A stretch of 64,000 nt of DNA from Archegozetes longisetosus (lineage: Eukaryota; Arthropoda; Arachnida; Sarcoptiformes; Trhypochthoniidae): NCBI GenBank assembly GCA_018873245.2, contig JAEMBT020000007.1, forward strand, positions 10,361,129 to 10,425,128, in the 5' to 3' direction. The notes beneath the pieces were generated by a model, which made no database searches, was not told where the DNA came from, and was given only the letters and a program-made list of their open reading frames with translations. Position numbers and translations under genes: made by a program. Positions 1 through 13,300 of this stretch are shown piece by piece. Within the stretch, counting starts at the first letter, position 1; every line of letters begins with the position of its first letter.

Positions 1-3000
1 CTTACATATTCAAATCAGGAAAATACTGTGAATGATCATAAGTTTTAACGCAATAATTATTTGATTAGTAGATAGATTTGTTCAAAGCTGTGGAAAATTC
101 GGAATGGTTGTTCAGATACTTAGACTCTGCTAAGAAGAGGATATTTTTCGTTTGCATGAAAAGCTTTAATATTATCTAACATACGATCGTTCATCAATAA
201 CTCATTGAAGCGGCAGAAATACACGTCTAATTTTATTTGACATAAACTGATTCATAAACAACTTATATAATCTGCTGACATAATGGATTTTAGAGAATCT
301 CTAGAGTGTGTATTACACACTTGGTTCATAAAATCGCATCTACTATTAGTATGCGAACCAACCATATGCTGAATTGTTGATTCTCCAAACATTAGTGCGA
401 GAGTTCAACTCAGTGTCAAAGGGGTGTACAACTGATCCTTCAGTCTATATATACATACAATATTTCAAATAAGTAGCAAGTAAAAATGATTCATATGAAT
501 GGCAAATTTTCTGTTTTTGCCCAAATTTATGAGACAATACATGAAACATTGAATTTGAAATAAAAGTTTACAATAATCAAATATACTGTGGGTTTATATA
601 TTATTCATAAAGAAGAGAATAGAGAATTTCATAAATGAGTCCGTAGTTAACATTGCCTCGTATTCTCACAAATTCAATACTTTAGCAGAAAAATACCAAT
701 ATCTAGAATAGTGAAGTAGGTCGAGATATGAAAAAATCGAAAAACTAAAACTTTTGAGTGAATCTGAAGGACTTTGAGAAAGTTGATTGGTGTTATCGCT
801 TGCTAGAAATAAAAGAAGAATATCAAAACTTTGAAAGGATAATGAATTTTATATGTGTATAAATAGTTTTATTGAATAAGTATTCATTACTATTTAAAGT
901 AAATATATTCATTAAATCTCAAAACCGAATTTTGAATAAGCTCGCTTCAACCTTAATTAGAATGATAAAGCCGTACTGATTAGGCTTTCATAATTCTGAA
1001 TGTTACCCGAATGTCACTAAATTATAATTAAGTGCTACATAATATCTAGAAGTCCAATTCAACTACACTATTTATTATTTTTTCAATATTTATGTGGAGC
1101 CATAGAAAAATTACTTAACATGAATTCTTGGCATTCATTCAACTGTTCGAAAAACTTTCAAATCAAGATAAAATATAGTGAAGCACACAATTTTTTGGAA
1201 GATCATTCATATGATAAGGAGTCCTTCAAAATTATGTGACAAGCAATCAGAATCATAGCCAATAATAGAGATTGACATTCATGAAACTTTCTTATTCTAT
1301 GCCACACTATCTGATCAAATGATGACTCAAATTGAAGTAGTTCTCCAACACAACTTTAATACTTTCAATACTGAGAAATTATTGAAGCTTTCATCAGACT
1401 CCTGAAGAGTTTTAAGAATTGGAATATTCAATCTTGACAAAATGATTATTCAAGTGTTTTATTGACGACATATGAAAGGAATTGCAAGTGGAGGAGTTCA
1501 AGTGCATATTTGTTACTAATGAGAGCTTATATGATTCAGTCGCTCTTTTCTAAAAAGATATAACGAAAACTTAAGGCACGTAATGCCAAAATACTGGACA
1601 ACGAAATAGTAACTATGCAAAGTTCAAGTTATGCACATATTAAGTTAACTTTCTATTTAAAAGACTCATTCATATTAAGGATAAGAATGCATGAACTAAA
1701 TATCTTTTATTGTGTGTAAAACGGGTTCCAACGGATCCTTTTTAGCTATGCTTTAGTCATCGCTGGTCAATAAATAACATCGATTGTTAAGCGAATTTAT
1801 ACCCGATACGTGACTTTGAATATAAAATCAGTTTAAAATCTAAGTGTAGTTATTCTAATAGAAAGTTTATGACACATTAGTTCGTATATTGAGGAGAATA
1901 TGCTCCAATTTTGTGCTAAAGTTGCATGAAGCTCTTCGTTTCATACTTTCCCTTAATGTATTTTAAAGGCCTTCAATTTGAACTTAACGACTAATTTTAG
2001 GCTATTTATTCCAGTTTTACTGTTTATTTAAGCCGATATGCATTAATCGGTAGAAAAGTAAATATAATAATTGTTGGAGTTCTCAGATATTCTTAACTGA
2101 AGTTCATCACAAGGAGAACGAGTTATGGAAATTGTTTATTGTTTTTCTTCCTAAGGATTTTCAAACATTATGTTTAAGTAATGGTTTCCGTTGAAGATCA
2201 TAGGGATTCAAAATAAATATACATGAAATCTACAGTCGAATGGTTTCAATTTTTAATGCAAATCTTTTCCGTTTGAACAACTTCTGACATCATTCAAAAC
2301 GGTAGCAAAAATTGAAAACTGGAACAAGATTTTTTCTATTCTCTTTACTCTAAATAATATATCTATAAATGTGGACCAATTGCTTCAAACTCGAAAACTC
2401 ACGTAAAGTTAATATTTGAAGTTTAAAAAAGACGAATCAAGTAATTTCTAGAGAATACTCATTTTAATATAACTAATGCAAATACATTTTAAATTGTCAA
2501 AAACAAAAATAATGCAAATTTTTAGTAAGATGAAGGCATTTCAAGTTATTTAGTCTTTTTTAAGGTATCATTTGTATTGAGCTAACTAAAATATGCTCAC
2601 AATGTTTATATTATTCTGATTAAGCTAGAAAATGTTTTGAAGCTTTTGAAAAAGCTATGTTTGAAAGAGCTCGTCTTCATAGAATACTTAATTATTCAAA
2701 GAACTAAGAAGTTTTCATAATTCAAAAACTCTGTTAAAGTCAACATCATTTTATTATACAGTATACTGAGATGAGAATTGTAATTTTATGCCACAATACT
2801 GATCTTGTTTTCGTTTTCCTACAGAGATCATTATAGGGTAAGAGAAAGCTATCTTAATAAGTATGTTCTTTACAAATTCAGATAATATGCAAATCACTAA
2901 ATTTATAAGAAAATAATGATTCTTCGTTCACCTAAAATGCATTTATTTTCTCAGTTCTGGTAACGTTTGCAAAGCTCTGACCTAAAAGCACGATCTCTTG

Positions 3001-4375
3001 TTTCTTTTAATTTGATTCTCAGAGCCCAAAAGTCGTGTTTGCTTTTTAAAATGTCTCTAAATATTCAAAATGTATTTTAAATCTAAAAATTTTCAAATTT
3101 TATTGATTTTTTGATGAACTTCTTGATGACTTTTTTGATGAATTTTATGAATAAACTTGAAAAATGAAAGTTCGTTTTCTCGGTAGTGCTAAGTAAAGCT
3201 TTCGAAAAATAAATTAAAATTATGCAAAACAGTCACTACTTTACAGTTGGTTCAAAAAAATGTGAGAACAGTCTGATTCGGAGAACAATTGAGAAAAGGA
3301 ACGTAAAATATATTCGAGAACTTTATTCTTAGATACAAAATGAGGAAAACGGTCACATAAAAAGCATTAAATAAGCCTTGAGATGGTGCATTTGCATAAG
3401 CAATAGATAAGAGGAAAACCTATTCTTTTCAAATTGCGAACAAATTACACAATTTGAGAAGCGATTGACTAAACTACAAAACATAGATTCATAGACTATG
3501 GAGATTCATTCATTTCATTTTATTTATTAGACATGAATTTGGAAATTTGAAGTTTCAATATAAGATGATGTCTATCATCAAATTATTTACAAAATGTGAA
3601 GAATACGATCAAAATTTGGGATCAATATTGTCTTGTCTCTCATAACTTACGATATAATCGAAAAATCTTTATTTCAGTCAAACAAATCAGATGATAATAT
3701 ATTTTGGTTATGTTTTTATGAGTTATATATGGAAAGTGATGTTATTTGAAAAAGTCTTATGTCATTTTTGCTTAAGTTATGGAAATTTCGTAATCAAATT
3801 CTGTTAGTTTACAAAAGTTTGCTATGTTTGCAAAACACTCATATTTTCACATTTGAAGAGATATTGCAAATAAATTTGATACAACATCGATTTCAAGTTT
3901 TTCATCGTTTTTTCATTGACTTTCATGAATAAATGCAGTTTTGATTTAGAGATAAGAAATCTATTTTTCCCATCTCATAAAAAGCTTTATCAAACTTTTT
4001 TAGCCCACAATCGCATCAGTTTGTATGGTCGAGACATTGCATTTTCAAATCACGTCATTCTATGTAAATATTTTATTGAAAATATTAAACATTCGTTAAT
4101 TCATTTAAAGTATTAATTGTTACTGAAATGAAAATTTGATTTCTTAATGTAAATGAGTTTATTATATAATGTATTGTAGGTATAAATTGCTTCAAAAACT
4201 TTTGAGTAAAAGCTCGTGACATCTGTTGACCATTTTTACTCTTTTGGCTCATGAGCACAATTTGAAGCTCTTCTCTGAACAAAGAATAAGACTTATTAGT
4301 AAAGTCCAAATGAGACAATCTTTGGCTAACTTTTACCTTATTTTAATGAGAAAAGAAATTGCATTCGTAGCAGAA
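1..4375. other. AT-rich intergenic DNA without recognised gene
   Basis: This stretch downstream of the chordin gene is AT-rich. It contains only short open frames without recognisable motifs, codon bias or flanking splice sites. I see no RNA gene and no clear transposon ends. The last part (from about 4.16 kb) is probably the chordin 3' untranslated region. Confidence 0.5.
4158..4163 (-). terminator. Candidate poly(A) signal of chordin gene
   Basis: On the minus strand these bases read AATAAA, about 215 nt after the chordin stop codon at 4376-4378. The hexamer is common in AT-rich DNA, so its assignment rests on position only. Confidence 0.35.
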
Positions 4376-7300
4376 CTAAACACCTGCGTGACTACGAGTT
4401 AGAGACCGATGTAATGCTGCCCGCCGACCTTTACTTCTTCGCGGATTTTTGCCTCTTTTCCTATTATGTACAACTTCAGGCTGATTCTTCATCATCATAT
4501 CGTCTATTAATTGAAAATACTGGTTATTCTCAAACAGATTCGTTTAGATACAGTCTTTTTGCAATATATTTAAAGCATACATCAACTTATTCTCAATGAG
4601 AATATTCAATGAGAACTCCCTACTGTGACATCGTTTCTGTCTACTTTAGATATTTTTTACTTTAAATGCTAAAAATATAATCGAAAAAGACTTTGAAGAT
4701 TCATCTTTAAAGATAATTTGATACCTGAGTCGTCAGCACATATCGGACAACATTCGTTGTTTTTATTAATAACAATACTGCACGCCGTTATTTTAGGACA
4801 AATTATTCTTTTGCATTTCGGAGTTCCGTCCTGTAATACAAAAAAGTTTTACAAATCCTATTTAATTCTAAATAACGCTGATTAGAAAATGACTCAATCA
4901 ACTAAATGACCTTCAATCAATGATTCGTTGAGTAAATGTACTAAACTTCTTGAATTTGATAAAAAGCGATTAAATTCTTGATTTTTAAGAGTGTGATTTT
5001 GAGAAAAGTTTCATCACAACATCTTTTAAATAAAAAATCATCACTTATGAGTGAAAATAGAAAAATCATAACTAATAATCAGCATTAAACAAGTTATGTT
5101 AGCATAGTTTAGATTTAAATGAAAAAGGCGAAGAAAAGCTAAAGGTTAAAGTTAGGTTAAGCGAACAGTGTGCTCAAACACTATGCAGAGGTGAGTCAGT
5201 GTTAGGTTAGGTCGTGTGAAAGATGCTATATTTATATGCGCTATTATTTATGTCGCTATTTTCGTCAGCGCTACCACCTCAAAAAACTTCAAAATGCATT
5301 TCCCGAACAATGACCAGAGTTGGAATTTGATCGGCATTTTTGTTTGCCTTGAGTTCGTGAAATAATGCTGATTGGGCTTAATTAGAAAAATGAAACCATT
5401 TTTGATGATAACTGAAGTGCTCAAACTTTAGAATATTTTGCTCACAAATGATTGAAAACCTAAAAATAATTCTTTCTTCAGCGACACTATGGATAGTTGT
5501 GTGCCTGAAATGCCTGACAAACTTGTTTGGCATTTTGCCTTTTATGATATACTAGTGAGAAGAGACTGAGTTCTTTCCTATGTTCAAAATGACATTTAGT
5601 TAAATAGAAACTACATCGCAGACTTTACACATCTTACAGCCTATACATCTTAGAGTTTACTGACCTGAATGTGAAAACTGCTCTCAAACAAAAAGAACAT
5701 GTAATACATTGGATGAGTATAAGATTGAGTCATTCTATACTCTATAAGACATTTTGTGTTAGGACTGCGTGTCTCGTTCTCTTCTGTATGGCTCTCTCTA
5801 CAGAGTCTATACAGTTTTGTATTAACACTTCTACAGTTAATGATAGTATTTGGCAAAGAGACAGTCATTTAGTAAATTGACATCTGCACCAAAAAGTATA
5901 GACGATCTTATGCGATATATACCTTGCAACGACATTTAACACACTTCACTTCACCGAACGGCTGAACAGTTGGGTGCCATTCATCACCATTTGGATATAC
6001 TCTTCCTTTAAATCGACAGCCTTTAATGTAACATCAAAAATCCAGATCAATACACACTCTTATAGCATATACTAAACTAATCCTTACCTCCAGATGCCAG
6101 CAATTCATTAGGACTTTTGACGAGTCCACCCGGTTGTCGCTGATCTCCCAATTGGTCAACTGAGACAATGGTTTTGACTGGTGGAGCATCTGTTAGACAA
6201 GGTTATGTTACAATCAAACTAATGATCTGAGAAAGTAATAATAGATGTGATTACTTGGGCATCGTTTGCAACAATCCATCGTATTCTCTCTATAAGCTTC
6301 TTGTTCAGGACATGTGAGAGCCGGACAATTAGTGTTTCTCTCACATTGAATCTCCAGAGTTTCAGCCTTATCGCGGATGAGAGTAAGAATAAATAGATTG
6401 TTGTGTAAAGGTACGAGTGAAAAGTAATTACCAGACAAGTGCAAAGCGAACATTTATCAAATCCGAACGGTGGTACATATGGATGCCATCGAGTGCCAGC
6501 CATATGAAGCTTTTTATCGCCTTCAAAATAGCAGCCTTTTGTTGATGAGACGTTTAGGTTTAATGTGTCTAATTATAATTTGGAGAAAAACAGAAACAGA
6601 TTATAATTAAAACTTTATAAATGAATACTTTTACGCGCAAAACTACTTTCAAATAACCTTCAATAAAGAATCATCTGATAAGTGATCGCTGACCCGCGGC
6701 CCGGAAGCTGTCTATTTCTGGTTCTCAAATATATTGTTTAATTATAGAGATAATTGCGCTTTTCGTGGAATTTATATGTTTTACAGATTAATTGTTTGAT
6801 ATAAGACTAGTTTTGAATATTGATGCTAACCCTGGACCCATTGATTTGATGCTCTCATTAAAATTGTATAATATATGAAAAGCTTAATCTTTAACTTTGA
6901 TTTACAGTCATATAGAGCTTAGCATTAAGTACTTCAAGTTGAAAATATCAATGCTTGGGAAGACACTTTTGCGACTACTTTCCAATTTTTCAGATTACAC
7001 AAATCATAGTGAACTTGAACGTTTTCAAATTATAGTTTTTCGACAAGTTTAAAAATATTCATAAAACTCTACTGGGATTATAGTCTGAGCACGTTATGAC
7101 ACGCGAGGCAACATTTAAAATTCAACTTTTACGCTAAAACCTAAAATAATTACGATAAACTATAAATCTAGCTGATTCTACATTAATATTCACACTTAAT
7201 TCAACTTTTTAAGGCACCACATAGTCTCTGAAGGTATTTAAAACCAGACGATTCATGTCAATTTTATTGTGTCAAAAGCTAGAAAATTAATTTAGATAAA

Positions 7301-10300
7301 GGCTAAGTTTTTGGGCCTCTCACGACTAAAAGCTTGTCTCAGGCCCGCGACTACTGATTCAAATAAATTAAATCAGGGATTTGAATGGCATTTATCTTTC
7401 GACACATTTTCGGTAGAGCCTTAATGACTTGGCAGAGATCACAGATTTTAAGAATGAGATTTTATTTTTGCACAGTTGCAGTTTGAGAAGGATTGAGTCA
7501 GCTATTTAAATGAAACATATACCAACCTATTTGATTTGAACATATCGGACAACACGACCCAACAACTGTTGTCTGGTTCGAACAGCTCAGTCGAGGACAT
7601 ATCTCTTGTTCACATTTGACTCTTCCGCGCTGCAAAGCAAATATATTAACATCAAAATCAAATATTATGCAAATTTATTTTCATCTCAATTTAAAACTGC
7701 CGCACAAAGAATTTCTGCTCCAGAAGAACCATGAATTGAGAGCAAATAAATTTCTCCTATCAATAGTCTAATGAAATTACTTGACACGCATCGAGAGTTC
7801 AATTCAGAGCTAACTCCATGAGTAATTGAATAAAAGTTATGAATAAGCTGAAGAATAATACCTGACAAAAACACATTTCGCAGTCATCGCGCTGAGCCTT
7901 CCATTGAGCGCCGTCTTCATAGATTTCTCCCTCATAATAGCATTTATGTGATGGTTCACCGATCAAATTATTCTGAGAATCTTCATCATTAATATATTTT
8001 TTGTGGACTTGGCTGTCATTTTCTTGTACATTGACAGGCACTGCAGTGACGACTGCGACCCCATTACCAGACGTTTGTTTTAAATCCAATAAATCTGGAT
8101 TCAATAGTTCGCTAGTTATACCTGAAAGTAAATAAACAAATATATACTTAAGCGTCAAAAGAAAATCGATTGGATAACTCAGTTAGAAGTAGAGACCTGG
8201 TTGCGAGAGATCATTTTTGGTTACTTTTCCAGCTATTATTGATGAAGCATCGGAACCCTTGTCGAAGGCAACCGCCAAATGCAGTTTTCCCTTACGCAGC
8301 ATCGCTCTGTAAACTTTAGGCACATTTCGCCAAATGCCTGAGACCTATAAACCAATCAATAAAAACATATATAAAAACTTTGCTTTCAAAACGGAACCCT
8401 ATCGTAAAAAGAGTTATAGATTCCAGTCTGGAATATAAGAATATTGGCGACAAAGAGTCGCTTAAGAGTAGGTCAAAACGAGAAAAAAATACAAATCCTA
8501 TTCAAAGTTAATGAGAAATGCACCAAACAAATGATTGGCGCTTCTGTCATGTGAAGCAGCCTTAATATACCTTTGAAGAATTGACGTTTTGCGAATAAGA
8601 CTCGACTTCGTGTTCCTCCAAAATATTGCCCTCTTCGTCCGTGAACCGCACATATGTCGGCCTTTCACTCCTTACAAATGACAGATAATCACAACAATTA
8701 ATTAAACAACTCTCAACTCATTAATTCATGAACGCTGAAATCATGCTTTATTAGTGGAAATAAGAGGACATTTAATTGTTTAAGAAGTGGTTCGAGATAG
8801 TGAACGAGTGAAGGCTTGTGTGGCAGCCTTTGGTGAGCGTAAAAATTGAATTAATGCCAGCGCTAATGTCAGTTTGTTATGTCAGCAACTTGTCAATAAG
8901 CTAAGACATTTCACAATCTCAATTAAGATGAACATTATTTGGATCGAAAATGAGTTATACTTTTAAAAATATAAAAAGTTAAATATACCCCGAAATGTGT
9001 AGCGCATAATGTAAGTGACGCTTTTGAAAATATAGGAATCCACGCGCGTACATATCTGTCTCTACGTTCGGATTCAGGCCGCCACCATTCAATAGCACAG
9101 AATATTCTGTAAATAAACAAATTTATTTCGTCAAAATTCCTTTCAAATATCTCAAGAACTTCAATAAATTACTTTCTAAATAGCAGTCAAATTATTTCTC
9201 AATTCAAAATGAGAGATAGCCCAATAAATTACTTCTAAACTACTATTTCACTTAAAATATTCAGCATTTCAACTAATTATTAAGTAGTGGTAGAGAGTCT
9301 TTACTTTCGTGTTCAGTCAATCATTTGTTCATTTCTACAGTGAATACGGTCTGAAAGTATTTGGGAGTTATTATCAATAATAAAATTACAATTAGTTCAT
9401 TATAGAAAAGCGAGGCTAACAATTTTGAATGTATGTAACTTATTTATCGTGGATGTTTATCTATTGATAAAAAGAACCAACAAAATTTAACAACATAATA
9501 ATCACATCCAAAATGATTGGATAAGTTGTGTAATTCATACAGATCGCTCACTAATCTACCTTTATGTTTATTCAATTTGAAAACAACAGACTTAATCACA
9601 AGTCAAACAATAAATTTATCATGACTTTCATATTTTCCGATAGTTATGCCTAAAAAGTTGTCGGTTTCGGCTCGATGCAGTATTGGGTTAAGTGTATAGG
9701 CTGTACTATTTTATCCACAAATAAGATAATAAATTGGTTACCTTTGATGAGATCGTCGTCATCGGTTTCTAATTTACGAACAGCTAAGTCTTCTTCTAAG
9801 TCAGCATAATCTGAATAATAAAATATGGTTAAAAAGGCCGAGTTGCGTGCAAAGATATGTTATTTACCTTCTCCGGGACATGTTTTGCAACATCTTTCTG
9901 GCAGAAGAACAGGATCATCGCATGTTGGTTTTGGACAATCATCTTTGATGTTTTTACAGCGAACTTTAGCCAATATCCTATTTTTCTTTTGTACCTATAC
10001 TCGTTTCAAGAATAAAAGTGTTTTTCAAAAATATGAATCAAAATTTGTTTTCAGTATAGTTGCAGCTATTTTCACGAGGATAAGTTCTAACATTGGAGAG
10101 CATCAAATTGGAGCCCACAGAGCATCTATGTGACAGCAAATCGAAATATTTGGCAAAGCCAACAGTTGCTTTCTTTTCAAGTGGTGAACAATTTCTTGAG
10201 CTCAATTTTTCAAATTCTATTTACTAAATGTTAATTTGAATAATATTTAGTTTGGTAACTGTTGAGAAATTTGGGTTCCACGTACTCTTAAACAGGCATA

Positions 10301-13300
10301 ACTGTAGATGTTCTGAATTTGTTTACTAAGATCAAGATAGCAAAGCATTTGACTAAAAAGAGAAATCGATTTATGTGCAAAGATATCTGATAAAAAGTGA
10401 ATTAGTTGATTGTGTCTGAAGTACCTCTAAGATTTGTTGTCTAAATGGGATTAAAACTGTCGCATTCCCAATATAGTATTTGGTAAATAGAAAATGCAAT
10501 TAGAAGTTCGCAGTGACAATTGCGCTCAAGTCATAAGTAGAGGGCAACTCATTTGCGAGATTAAACAAATCAAGTGAAAAAGAGTAGACTTACAGCAAGG
10601 CATTCGCATCTTATGCAATAATAGACTCCGAAAGGTTGTAAATTAGGTCTCCAGCGTTCTTCAATTTCATAAGATTGATTACCAAAAGGACAATCTAAAT
10701 GAGAAGATAAGAAATTGAGTGAGCAATATATGACTAAAATAATAAACAAACCTAAAATGCTTATAATTAAGAGTAGTAAATGTTAGGCAAAGATAATAAA
10801 TAGTATTTAATGTACAGATGTATAAGTTTGGCGCCGTTTTAAGTATCGTCAAAATAACACATTACTTAAAGAAACAATTATTTCACATTTTCGTGTTAAA
10901 AATTATCATAAAATATGTGACAAAAACCTAGCATTATATCAGTTTAAGTGTTATGAAAGATGGACTCTTATAAGCACAAGATCATGCAATTAATTCAATG
11001 CTATCGCTATAATTCATCTCAGGCTTAATCATCAGTCAAATTGTCAGTTAAAGTGGCGCCAAAGGCGAAGCTTCTAATCTCATACCCCCTTTAAACAAAT
11101 ATTCTAAATTTCACATCGATTTACATTTGAAGTGTTCAACTTTTAATATAGACAAACAAATTTAGTGGCAAAACAATTCGAGATCTTTTATCATTGCATA
11201 ACAGCCAATTAATGCATTCATTCTTCAATTCTAGAAACATCCGATCATTTATTTCCGGCCATAGATTATCAGACGCCAGATCTGCACAATTCGAGCTGTT
11301 TATCAATTTGTTGATCAGAGTCTAAGATTTTTGTGACTTTCAACTGAGAACTAGAGTTTTAATAGAATTTGATGATCAATGAAAGCATGAATCAGATTGA
11401 TATATATATAGAGGTGTAATAAAGTGTGATTTTCGTTTCGGATCCTTTGATCGGTAAAGAAAGTTAGAAAAGTGGTGGTGTGTATCATATAAGGTGTGTT
11501 GAGGTGAATAGGTTTAAAGTTGGTGCCGACGTAGATGGTAAGAAAATGATTGTTCATAGTAAAGGTTGTGAAAAAATATGCACCTCTCAAGTTTATACCT
11601 GCTGTGCACTTGGAGCCAGCACGAGGTTAGTAGTCATGTAATACTCATTCTAATAACTGATACAACAATTACTTAAATACTTCATGTCATTTTAAATAAA
11701 TCTATTTTTAAGACTCTATTTTTCAGTCTCTCTTTGCTGTCTCTAAAAGTATTTATTTTTTCTTTTCTAAACTGATTTTGGCGAAAATAAGTCTGAATGA
11801 AATCTGAAGCTGAAGTGCAACCAAAAGGCAAACCAAAAGACAAACCTAAGTGTGTATGAGCACTTCTAGAGTGAGTGGAGAAGCAATTTCGATAATACAA
11901 CCCAAATATATTGTGGTGAGACTGGAATGAATCGTTTGAACTTTTGTTTAGGCAAATACGAAACCGTATGACGAATTAGAGACGTGAATCAAATTCTTTT
12001 GTTGGTATTTTTAAAGTTGATGCGCGCATTAAGAGCTAAACTGATAAGTTTTGCGACACTTGTTCGCGAGAATTAGCGATTAAGACAATATCTACGGCTA
12101 TTTTAATAAGGAATTAAGTGAAGATAATTCAAGTGTAAAATACTTCTGCTGTCTATCTTTCATAATGGGCTTTCTTTGTCAAATACAACGAATCGTTTGC
12201 GAATTTAGAGAAATTTGCTTAAATTTAAGATTCTATTCACGCACTCATTTCATAGCAAATCATATACAGTATGAGTCATATAAAGATAATTGTTGGCTCT
12301 CAAACTTTTCAATTTGGCAGCAAAATGCTTTAATATTGTTGAGTTAAAGCTCAACTTTTATACGCTCGAAGCCATATCTAAAAGGTTTGATTTTCCTACG
12401 CAAATATAATGAACGGTGCGATCAAACGATCATTTTGTACGACTACGCCAACAGTTTCATCATTATTTTCATATTAAGTAATGCAAAATTAAGTAATTTA
12501 AAATCATTCACCGGAACTCCACTAAAACTTGTCATTGAGAGAACACCACTACATGAGCGAACTATTCCTCATTTACATCAGTGTCCAACTCATTCTAGGT
12601 CGAGGTTTCACTTTTCAATATGAAGAGCCTTCAAACATAAAAATACTCTCAACTCTATTATCGAAACACATATCTGTCATGCTCTGAACTTCAAATTTTT
12701 AGTCATTAATCAGGAAATTTGGTATGAAAACAGCTGTTAGATTTAGCAACAGTTTCACAGATAACAAATATAGTCAGATAATTAGTTTTTATTTTCCAAT
12801 CATGTTATCTGTCACACCAGGAACTGTTGACTCAGTTGTGGCCCGCAGACCACGAGTTGCTCATCCCTGTTCTATAATCTCTTTTACGATACAAATGTGA
12901 CTTTTATACTAATTGCTAATTAATACTGTTGTCAACTAGAATTTGATTGAAAGGCTTATGAATAAATATAAATGTATGATATGTGCCGTCAAGTGATTTG
13001 TAAGTCATCCCATAAGAAGTCCCTTGTGGTCAATTCAAGTCTGATCACATGTTTGGATCAGTTTTACATCCTTGTAAGCGAAGCTTAACCACTCTCCACT
13101 CGTGAACCTATAAGCCACAGGGTTTTGAATTAGTGAAACCCCCATTATTTATCAATGTTTTCCTTAATTCTAGACTACACAGCAAAGCCTCTCAGTTTAA
13201 ACTTGCTGTTAAGTAGTTTTTAAAAATCAAAAATTAAGCCATGTCTTTCTGCGAAATCTTTACATTGTCTTTTGAAAACCACTTAAGTACATGTCACAGT

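Noticed and set aside
4085..4318. Minus-strand open frame as last exon of chordin
   Set aside because: Its frame cannot be joined in phase 1 to the preceding exon at 4725. The exon 4503-4376 fits phase and gives a compact basic tail.
5650..5880. Overlapping short frames on both strands in a chordin intron
   Set aside because: Located between two confirmed exons; no motif, no splice logic.
6690..7350. GC-rich strings near 6.69 and 7.34 kb as paired hAT ends
   Set aside because: The two strings do not form a convincing inverted pair and no 8-bp duplication was found.
11591..11640. Possible small exon in the chordin first intron
   Set aside because: Flanking exons are both phase 1 and join directly; this piece would break the frame.
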